Below the pieces are notes generated by a model that worked only from the letters and a program-made list of their open reading frames with translations, was not told where the DNA came from and searched no databases. A program made the position numbers and the translations under genes. From contig NMRA01000081.1 in the NCBI GenBank assembly GCA_002633005.1, forward strand, positions 794,008 through 858,007: 64,000 bases of DNA, given 5' to 3'. Positions 49,001-61,000 of this stretch are shown here, piece by piece. Every line of letters starts with the position of its first letter. The stretch's first letter is position 1. The DNA comes from Phoronis australis (Eukaryota > Phoronida > Phoronidae).

Positions 49001-52000
49001 TTCAAGGTGTTTTGTGCCACCTATTGGCCATTTTTGTTGTTTTTAAGTTAGTTTTTGGCATCCGTTCCTCTGTCGACCAAATCACTCTAAAGATGATTGT
49101 GAAAATTAGCATGTAAGGGGACGGTTGACGATAACTTTCCGACAACTTTGGTTACTATGGCGCTTCCTGGTGACAGTTTTCTTGTGCCCCTGTCTGAATC
49201 TCCTAAGCCCTCTGCAGGATCTTTATTAAATATAGCATGTGTATTTATATGAAGGTAACAACGAAAGACGACTTTCTGACGAATCCGACGAACACTGTGC
49301 CCCTAGTGGCAATTTGAATTTTTCCGTTTTCCTGTTTCTGTGAAGTTCCTTGACAGATTTTTGTGAAATTAGGTAAGTGGCTTTCTTTTACAGAATCTAT
49401 GACATTTTCTAGTTTTCAGACCGATTCAACGTATTTTGTGCCATCTAGTGGACTTTTTTACTGTTTTTTAGTCTGTTTTTGGCATACGCCCTCTGTCAAC
49501 CAAATCACTTGTAGGATGATAGTGAACATTGGCATGTAATGTTCCTAATGTGAAGAGGAGGGCTGACGATTTTCCGTCGTCCTTGACAGCTGTGGTGCCT
49601 CCTAGCGGCAGTTTTTATGCTCATGGCTGTATCTCCTAAACCCTCCGGAGGATTTTATTAAATTTAGCAAGTGTATTTATATGAACTTGACAACAAACAA
49701 TAACTTTCGGATGGATTCGACTTCCGATATGCCCCTAGTGGCAATTTTAGTTTTTTTTTAATCTTACCTCTGTATGTTCAAAGGTCCTCAACAGATTTTC
49801 ATAAAATGTGGCAGATACGCATCTATTAGTGAGCTGACGCTATCCTCTGGATTTCCGTTTTATTCGTGGCATTTTGCACCACCTATTGGCCATTTTTACA
49901 ACAAATACAAACTGGATGCAAATTTCTAGTTGAGTTCAATATTAGTCATCCTCTTTTCTCTAGTCCTAAGGTCTTCACTGGAGTTATTTACATTGTGTTT
50001 CAAAAATGTACACTGAACTTGTGTTACCTACCTTTTGACACTTCTAAGAATGGCTTTCCTACCAGTGTATGACATGAGTCCTCCAAGGCATTCATGACAG
50101 ACCCAGAGCAGCAAGCAAAAGGTTATAAGTTCCTTTAATAATACCAATACATATTCTTTAATCAATTAAATGCAAAATGTTAAAGTTACAATGACAAAGT
50201 AAATTTATTAGTCATTCATTCTAGCAAGCTAGTTGTCCCCATGAAATTTTGTCAGATTTTTTTTAGTAATGTGTTATTAGTTGACCGTCTACCTCCCAAC
50301 GCTAAGGAAAGAAATAACTATGCAGGAGTTGTGGCACAGCTTGTGGACGTCGTTGGACATCGAGGACTTTAGTTGCCCACACTGTAATAGTCTCAGTGGC
50401 CAGCTCACATGGTCATTAGTAAAACCGCCAAAATACCTTTGTATTCATATCTTACGAACCGCGACTAATGGTGAAAAAATCAACACAAAGATTTCCTCGT
50501 ATGACCTCTCCGGCTACAAAATAAAAGCAGTCATTGAACACCATGGAAGAAACACGACGGGTGGTCATTACACATGCTGTGTTAAATCGTCAGCATGGGA
50601 ATGGATAAATTTTGACGACTCTACAGTCACAAGTACATCCAAGCCTCCCCTGGATGCCTACATTGCAATATATGAATTATAAACCAACAAAGGAAATCAA
50701 CATAAAAAATATGGCGCAATTTCAACATCAACGTCGCATATCACATCTGACGCAGCCAAGTCAAGTTATTTTTGAAATTCATCCTGGTACGGGAATTGGG
50801 GATAGTTAGGCCTATAAAAGATCTTTAACCCAGCCGCAGAGCGTCTAAAGCCGCGCACCGTACCAGTGACTGCTGGCAACTCATCGGAGACTCAACTTTA
50901 ACATCCTTCGCCACAGAGATAACAACTCTTGGGCTGTCTCCGGTGAGTCCATTCTTTGTTGAATGATGTTTAGGTAAATTTAACTGCATCAAGACAAGCT
51001 AATGGTGTTTGATGTTGGTAAAATCAGGCTCTGTTTTAAAGTACCAAGTCAGTCCCAAAGTTTAAATCCTGACACAGCAATTTTTAAACTTGACTCATTG
51101 TGGCAAAATTCAAACTCATTACTGCGATGAGTCAAAACAGCCTCCTGTTCAGTAATCCTAAATAGCTTTGAAGACATATACCAGTTTTCAGATGGATTCG
51201 AAGTGTTTTGTGCCATCTAATGGCCATTTTTATGTTCCAAATAAACACCCATAGAAGCTCACCATTTGCGGTGCATTGTGGGCGCATTTCAATATTCCGC
51301 GTTGCTTTTGTCACTGTTTTTATCTCTAAGATATCTTCCAGATAAGTGCAATACTCGTGACGATACAAAAGATGCACTAAGGTTATAATTATGACCAGAT
51401 AAAAACTAGTTATAATTATGGCTAGCTAAAAACTAGTTATAATTATGGCCAGCTAAAAGCTAGTTATAATTATGGCCAGCTAAAAGCTAGTTATAATTAT
51501 GGCCAATTAAAAGTTAGTTATAATTATGGCCAGCTAACTGCTAAACATGTTTATTGTCCTCTTGGCACCAACTATGTGCTGCACTGATTTTTTTTACTTC
51601 AGATATTTCTGTTCCTAGGCATCACAAGAAAGGTGGTAATTACTCGCAGACAGCACAAAGCTTCATCATTGCATTCTAGTAGTTTCTAAACGGGTCATAC
51701 GTATTTTTAGACAATCGTAATGTCGGCATTACATTCTGATGTAGCGAGTCTATCTAATTGCAATGTATGGAAAACATTTGTGCAATATCACGTGACCCTC
51801 TGTGCCTGTCTCTTACTTTGGACTGGGGATTCTCATTACTGTGACAAAAGAGGGATGCTTTTGAAATATAAACTTGTTATGGCTCTGAATGGAAGTCCTT
51901 GGCTGACTATGATCCTTGTAAGTGCCAGTTCCATCAACGTGACTGCACTGAAAAGTCATTTATAGTTATGGGATGCGATGTCACTGGTTGGGATGTAGCA

Positions 52001-55000
52001 ACGAGCTAGATTCAAAATTATTTAGGTGCCATTTTTGAAAGGGTGGATTCTAGATTTTGGAAATAAACTGAAACAAGGTTGTTTCAGAGCACACTTCAGG
52101 AATGTACTTGATGTCTGTTTGCATTGAGGCTCATGTCCAAGTTTATGGATATGATGTCAAGCGATGTGGAGGTATATGGAGTCTTTGTTGTGGTGGTCTG
52201 TGACGCCACTTCTGGCAATGGCATTGAATAAATAATAGAAATGAAAAGTACTGTCCAAGCTTCTAGATGATGTTTGTTTTTAACCTGGGTCCATTTGCAT
52301 AAAAGTTATACACTGGGTAGCAGTTATGATGTATTATCATAACTTATATTGCATTGCCATTGTTCAACAATGCATTTGGCACCATGCATAAACCCCAAGT
52401 TATGTAGAGGGTAAATTTTAAAATTTTATGCAACTTAGTCCTGTACTATTTAGACTTTAGTTTACAATGTGAAATTTGTTTTAACCAACAAATATAACCA
52501 TAATGCAATTATTGATAATTTGCATGTGCATAGTTGTTATAACTTGTCCTGTACCAACAGTTTGAAATTATAATCTGCCGGTGTCCCTGCAGGGGCCTTT
52601 ATTGAAGTGAAGAAGGAGGAGTGGGCTCTGGGAATAGAGAGCTGTCTCAAGTCCCTCATCCACTCTTACTGTTGCCATGACTACCATGATGAGCGCGCCC
52701 TACAGGAGATTCTGAGGAGACAGTACCCGGCCACCTTTAAACCGTCCATTATCGTTAACAATTTCAGGGTGAGAACTTTGAAATTCCTGTTTTGCCTGTC
52801 TTTGAGATGCTTTACTGATTAACAGTCCTAATGAGATTCCAACCACTTGCAATAAACTGATACTTGATGTTTTGTTAGTGAACCTAAACACATGCCCGTG
52901 TATCACATTACTGTCAAGGTGTTGTCTGTTGTTCTTTGTGCACTAAAGGTGTTCAGTAATTCATTTTATGATAGTGCAAAACTTCATTTTAAGAGAGGCA
53001 AATTTGATACCAGCTTGTTCATTAGGAAAATACTCTCTGCCACATTTTTGGAACACCTGTACTTAAAGCATGTTGAAGGTAATATGTTCAGGTAATATGA
53101 CTATTACCTTAGGACATCCCTTTTCACACGATACCACGAGTCAAATGTTTCGATTTAGTTTTGTGAAGGCCTCAAAAATAGAGTCATGAAATAAGGCGTG
53201 TTAACACCTCTTGTTTATACTTTAGTCAGATTAGAGCTCATAAATCTTGGCTTAAAACACTGTTTCATTCTTATTTTATCTTACTTTGAAGTTGATTATT
53301 ATTGACTGCTTGTGCTGAGTGTGAATTATTATCTCAACTTATAACTATGATAATTACAGAATGTAGAAACGGGTAAAACACTCCTCTAGTACACTGATGA
53401 ACAGTCACACCCATGGAGAGTCACACCCATGAAGAGTCACACCCATGAAGAGTCGCACCCATTAAAGCTTGAAAGCTTCCAGATTTTGAAGTGCTTTTAC
53501 CTGTTTCTACATTACGTAATTTTATCTGGTCTCAATATGTATCATTTATACAGAAATCATAGAAAGAATGATTGTATGGCTTGATGTGGTTTAAACTTTG
53601 TGAAACTGATCTTCAGATTTTAACTTGGTTTATTTTTTGTGATTTGTTTTTCAGACTGAAGTGTATGATGTTTCCAGATATGTAAGTTGGGTTTTGTATT
53701 TTGTTTTACATTCATTTGTTCACTAGCAGTAATTACATTTTGTGACAGATTTGTTTCTTTATGATAACAATTTAACTGATTTTAGTGGAAACTTTCATGA
53801 CTATTTCTGTCTTGTCGGAACAATTCTGATTGCTAAAGACTCGTATTATAACCATTTTATCGCGTGTTTGTATTAAGTCAGTGCGAAATTTATTACACGC
53901 TTTTACTTGTAAAAGAAACTTTGTTATTTTCCTGAGCTTGTCTGTAACATTAATCTTTTGTGAAATTCTCAATGAAATGTTCTACTTTCAGAAAGCCCAG
54001 TCGAGATATCCCACAGTCTTTGACATGCTGAGTGTCCAAGAACCAGTTGTGATGAACACTCTGGTCAATGAGGTATGTATCCTTAACAAGGTGTACCTTG
54101 ATGGATTTCTAAATCTTTGTTTCCTATGAAAATTTTATTGTGTTCCAAATGCTAGAATAAGAAACATGACTAAATATGCTGCTACTGTGTTTTGGTTCTG
54201 CTANGGTCTCGATATGTATCATTTATACAGAAATCGTAGAAAGGAATGATTGTATGGCTTGATGTGGTTTAAACTTTGTGAAACTGATCTTCAGATTTTA
54301 ACTTGGTTTATTTTTTGTGATTTGTTTTTCAGACTGAAGTGTATGATGTTTCCCGATATGTAAGTTGGGTTTTGTATTTTGTTTTACATTCATTTGTTCA
54401 CTAGCAGTAATTTGTATACATTTTGTGACACATTTGTTCCTTTAAGATAACAATTTAACTGATTTTAGTCGAAACTTTCATGACTATTTCTGTCTTGTCG
54501 GAACAATTCTGATTGCTAAAGACTCATATTATAACCATTTTAATGCATGTTTGTATTAAGTCAGTGCGAAATTTATTACATGCTTTTACTTGTAAAAGAA
54601 ACTTTGTTATTTTCCTGAGCTTGTCTGTAACATTAACCTTTTGTGAAATTCTCAATGAAATGTTCTACTTTCAGAAAGCCCAGTCGAGATATCCCACAGT
54701 CTTTGACATGCTGAGTGTCCAAGAACCAGTTGTGATGAACACTCTGGTCAATGAGGTATGTATCCTTAACAAGGTGTACCTTGATGGATTTCTAAATCTT
54801 TGTTTCCTATGAAAATTTTATTGTGTTCCAAATGCTAGAATAAGAAACATGACTAAATATGCTGCTACTGTGTTTTGGTTCTGCTAATGACTACCCTGTA
54901 TTTATTCACCTTTAACCTATACCCTGGAGGATAATTTCCTAAACTGGCATTTCATTTAATATTTTCATAAATATCGGCCTGTTTCTGTGATTTCTGAAAT

Positions 55001-58000
55001 AAAACTACATGACCATGAAGGAACACTAATATGTGGTGTCTTTGTCATGAAAATGCTTTGACTTGTGAAGGAATTCATTCTGAGATCAATGACTACATCT
55101 GTTTAACCTTTTGTCAAGTTTCAATTGACCTACTTGCAACATGACAGTTAAGTCACATGATCCTCAGTTAATAACCTTGTCATAGTTTGACATGTTTTGA
55201 CAAGTAACCACCTAGTCACTATCCTTAGAACATCCTTCCGAACAGCTCTGCTGGTCATTATCATGAACTTATTTTAACAAATACAAGAAAATGAAACACG
55301 GAGGATTCTCACTGCCATGCACGCGAACATTTAGGCCCATGTGCCTGTTTTTGAAGCTGCAGCTATATATACACATAGGCACATATATGTGAGATACTCG
55401 AGCATAACAAAAAGGGAGTTAATGAGTGGAGATAGACTTGTTTGTTACAAAGTTGTAAATGCTGATACGTATTCGATTTAACTATGAATCTTAAAGGTAA
55501 AATTCTCAAAACGAACAAATGTCAGAAAAATATGACATTCACAGCCTTTTTGGTGTTGATTGAAAATTGCTTCTAGTTTGATTTTGTTCTGGGATGTTGT
55601 TTATTTCTAGTCTAGGGTCCGTTTCTGTGGTCTACTGTAAATTTTGGGTTAAGGTGGCGTTTACTGTTTCTAATGGACTGCTATTTAGTTTCAAGTTATA
55701 TAATAGTTATTGTGAATGTGTTGAGAGATATTTCGTCAACTTTTAAATTACTTTTTCAGAGAAGCATTGAAAGTATTGTTCTTATTGAGGAAAACGCTAA
55801 CGCAAGAAATGTTATGAAAAATAACACACCACGCAACTGTACTCAGGTCAGTATTTAATGGTAAATTACTTCTGAAGCAATCAACTTTTCTCTCATATTA
55901 CCATGTTTGTGGAATACTGGGCCACATTAAGGCTAATCACATGTAAGGCAATAGCAGGAATACATCTTGGTCTGTGCCAAGAATGCAGGTGCACTTTGGT
56001 TTTTGTAAGAAGACATCGGGGTCTATGCTAGGAGCGGATGTGGGCTGTGGTTCTTGTGTCATTTTCTTGCAACTGTGACTCAGCATCTGAAGTAACTGGT
56101 AGCCATTTTGTTATTGTTTGGCTTGTAAGGTCCTCTGCTTATTCAAGAAACATTTACCTAAACGTTGTTCAACACCGATGACACTTTCTGGGGCTTGAAA
56201 ATTTTAAATAATAGGAAGTAATCCTGGATTTGAAAAGAAAAAAGACTACTAATAGATGACATCATCAATGATAGGTTAAAACTTGACTTTGTTGTGAGGT
56301 GGAGCACCCAAGCATCCCTTTGGGTTATCAAATGGGAACAAATAGGGACGTTGACTGACTGGAATTTGTGACGATCATTGCATACTGTATCCGTGGCTTT
56401 GCTGCTTTCTTTATAGGCATTCACCTTAACTGGGGACCAGATTATCAAGGAGCCGACATTCCGTTCTTACGCGTGCTACATGGATAAGGCAAAATACTTG
56501 GGCAAGAATCTGGATGGTCAGATGAGGTGATTCAAACAGTCTGTGTCAGGCTGTCAAGTTTGATGTCATTTATTTTCCCTACTTTACTGGTCTACTCTCA
56601 ATAGTTCTTACGGTTTTCTTTTTTTTTAATTTATTGTTATTTTCCTTCATTTGAGAAATTACCTACTTTTTTCATTTTAGATATTAGTGCTTAGTGCTTA
56701 AAAACTTTAATACAGCCAAAGTAAAACGTTTGTTTCCACATCATGACAAGCAATTCCGCCCTTAGATTCATTTCCGCTTTGTAGCTGAAAATGGTGGATC
56801 GTGATGTGTCATAACAGCTTTGGGGTGATGGTTGAATGCTTAGTCAAACAATTCTGTTTTATAAGTTGTAGAAATGTCAAAATCCCAAGCTTACTTTCTG
56901 CTGACAAGATTGTACAATGAACATTCAGAGTGCTTTCTTGGTTTAATTCATAAAAGTGTTATATGTACTTTTAGGGCATGGATACTGTTTGGGGTGAATT
57001 TAGCATATTTTTCTTCAATGCTAATTGCTAAGTTTTTATTTTTCATCGAGTTATTACATCATTACAAGTTTTCAACTGTTTCCATATATAGTTAAGTTGA
57101 ACTTTCGTCACATGCGTTTTGTCATCCTTTTGACAAAAAAGAAATCGCATTCTTCACTCATATATTGTTGAAAGTTGAATAAACTTGACTTCACTTATAT
57201 TTGTTACACACGCGCTGAAATCATCTGATAATTGGCGTACTAACTTCTTGAACATCATTCTGAAAGGTCTTCATTTGATGATAGATTTTCGAGCAAAATT
57301 TTAATGGCACACCAACAGATTAACTTCTGCCATAGTCTTAACAGTTTGCACTGTTTATTCACTGATATTAATGTATACCAGGACGAAGGTAAAATTGGAA
57401 ACCGTTCTGCTCACAACACTTGAATCGAGTGTAAACGTCGCAAGCTTATATGTTAAAATAACACGAGATATTGTCTGAAATTTTGTCGTTAAACTCTTCT
57501 GGTGTTGAAGCATAGACCCATTTCTTGTGGACGTGTATCATTTCTGAGTAAATAAGACTAAAAGCGTATCTTGTGTTGCCAGAGAACTTAAAGCAGAGAA
57601 AGCACGTGTGACGTCCCAAGTGTCACAACTGCAAAAAACGGCAAAAGAGGCGGAAGATACGGCAAGAAATAACCAGTTGCAAGGGAAGAAGTGTGTGGCA
57701 CAAGTGATGAAGATTTCTGAACAAGAAAGTACACTGCAGGGGGTCAGTGGTCATTTGTTCACTAAAGTTGACAATAAGAAACATTTTTGAGGGTGATGCC
57801 CATGTATGGCTACTTCAAGTGCTGGTGAAACAAGTTCAAACTTCACTGAGTCTACTGTCTGTAAACACCAGTACAAAACCAATGGATGATTGCCTGAGTT
57901 GGCAACACCAAAAACTTGTTACTTGTTTGCGTACTGTGGTTCTCATTTTAGTTAAATCACACGATGTGGTGCTTTTCAACATACCCGACTGTGAGTTCAA

Positions 58001-61000
58001 TTTGCCTGTATGATGTTATGTAATTACAGAAAATTATGGAACTGAAGACTATAGAAGACCCTGCCCCAGTAGATGTCTCCACTTTGGTAAGTGACTCACT
58101 AGAAACATTTAGCTTGTATTGATCATTCTTGGGTCTTGTGGAACATTCTGTTTGTGGTGCAGAAGTGCTTTTTTCAGGAGTTGTAATGATTTCTTTAGGA
58201 GTAGAAATGCCCTTTTCTCGAGTATAATGCCTTTTTTGCAAGGCGAAATTTTTTGCTTTTTTTCACGAGTATAAATGCCTTTTCACTAGTAGAATTGACT
58301 TTCGGGAGTAGAAGTGCCTGTGATATTCTCTACTTGGTCATTTATCCACGTTAACATCTTTATCGTTAGGAAGATGAACTGGAAGAGCTAAGACGTCAGA
58401 TCCAAGCTGGTGAGGATAAGGTGAAACAACTGATGGAGATGCTGGGCCAACAGAGGGAGCAGTTCTCAGAGTCGGAACACATGTATGCAGAGGTTGACGA
58501 GAAGATAAAGGGCGTGGCTAGCAGTGTTGATCCTTTGAAGGTAATTACTTTCTGGCAGAGTATGATGGGCTGTCGCAGTTGGGGGTACTCAAGTCTGTAA
58601 GCGTAAAGTTAAACACTAACTTTTGTATGCTAAGACTATACAGCCACTGCATGATAGACTGGGTTCAAATGAACTGTCCTGTGAAGATGATATGTTACGA
58701 AAATGGATTTTTGTTGCTTCGCAATTTTTCACTATCACATCCACACATTGCATATCTCTTCATTCTTGTGGAGTCCGAACTGATGCGTGTGTATGCGAGG
58801 TTACATGTTATAAAACAGTTTTTATTGTCTGTGCGTTTTCGTGGCAGATAACGACTGATAAAGTAGCTTACAAAATGAGCTAATATATAGGATTGCTTTA
58901 TTTGACTGTGTGACTGCAATTCTCATTGTTTAACCTTGTGTACATGTCTTAACATGATCCAGGAGTTTTTCTATTCTAGGAGGAACTTAATGCAGTCGAA
59001 GACAAGTTGGAAAATGTTAAGGCAACCAAGAAACATTATTCAGACAAGGTCAAAGAACAAGAAAAAAAAGTCAGCGCAGCCACTTCGTCTTATGAGAAAT
59101 GCAGAGCTGATGTAGAGGTAAGTATTGACCGGACACTTGTAATGGCAACTTTACCCAGAAGAGTTAGCTACTGCAATCTTGTCTTTCACCGACTACTGGA
59201 CCTAGTGTTCAAGGCTGTAATGATATTCACTATGAAAGTCATGGGACAGCTCCTGATGAAACAAAATAGTTTGACAATGAGAATCAAGAATGCTGTCGAG
59301 CGTGGATACTCGTGCACGTTATGCTTAGAAACAAGAAGACACCACATTTTTTCCCAGAGTATATATTGTATGAATGGAATTGAATTTTGAGGTTGTAGGT
59401 TACCTTGGTTATATTAATAAAAACAACCACGGTTTTAAATCGACTTGACATGTTACCAAGGACTGAATTTCTTGAATATTATTTTAAACATTCATACACC
59501 CATCAAACTAAATTTTTGAAATACTTGATGGTCCCAGTATCTTATTATTTGAACACATACGTGTGTTGGTCAACACATATGCGTGTTGGTCAACACATAT
59601 GCATGTTGGTCAACATATACGTGTGTTGGTCAACACATACCTGTGTTGGTCAACACCAATGTGGTGTGCTTGTAAAACTCTAAGTTGTTCTGCATTTAGG
59701 ACTCCACCAATAAAGTGATAGAAAAATTTGGTGATATGACGACTGATAAGCCTCGTCTGAAGCCTCTGCAGTACTACGAGAGTAAAATTCACCAGATTGG
59801 CAAACAGATAACGGCCAAGGAGCAAGAGTACGTTTACTTGTATTTTTAATCTACTGGTAATTTACTTGTCTTATAGACCAGAAATTTGTATCCAGTTGTA
59901 TTAGTATAAAGTCTTGAAAATAGATGGAATCAGTTGTTAATAAAGTTGTGATGCTCAAGTTGTTATCGACATTATGTTGACAGTTGTCAATCACTCAGTT
60001 CGTTGTCGTCACTGGTGAAACAAGTGACTTTCATTTCCATTTGCTTTGAATTTGGCGCATTTTAGTCACTTAATCCTTTGTATGTTGGATGATACAAAAC
60101 TGCCTCTCTCCCTGTTGTCTTCTGATTGCAGGATGTTCTTGACGTCACGGACTTTCACCTTCCCAACAGGGTTGTTGTATTTTGCGTAAATGATAACAGC
60201 ATATGAAAAATGTCTCCTTTTAGGACGGGAAGTTCTGAAGAGATCACTAGGACGTACAATGAAAAAAGGGACGCATTCATTGAAGTGAAAAAAGAAATAA
60301 GCAAGTTCCAGAACTTCATTAAGGTAAGCATGTTGCAGTGTGTTACAAGGTGGCGTCACTGTGGATCACCTTTGAACTCTTGCCCTCTCTCAGGTATTTG
60401 TATCCCTTTACATGAGGTTGCTTCTTCAGTTTAGTGGTATGCTCCAATGTGTCTGATTGGTTGGCGTTCAACTTTTGTCAAATACCTGCAAACATTTCTA
60501 GATTTGGGACTGTTCCTTTACTTAAGGACTCAAAAATGTAACATAAGAAGCAGGGCTTGGAATTTTCCGCGGAAACGCGGATTTCTGCTTTTTTCAAATG
60601 TTCCGTCCGCGCATTTTATTATATTTCAGCGTAAAAAAAATCGGATTTGATATAAAATTTCCGCGGCAAATTCCTTTCTTACCGCGGCGTTGCCGACGAC
60701 GTTCACCTCGAAAAGCGGAAGTTGCTCTTTATGTTTCGGAGGAACGTAAATTGTCAACATTGCCGGGGCATCTGGGATAGCGTGGTGGGATTTTCAATGG
60801 CGTCTCGTGTGATTGTAAACCGCGTTGACAAATACTACGGCTCTGCAGCCAAAAATGTGTGGGGGCTGGAGTGGAGGAGTGGATGGACGAGATAAAAAGA
60901 CGCACAGACGCATGCTACTGATGGTGGTAACGTTTTTTTTTTTTTAGTCCTACCGATTTTTGTCGGTGAAAGGTTCACATCGACTATGACTATTTCAAGG

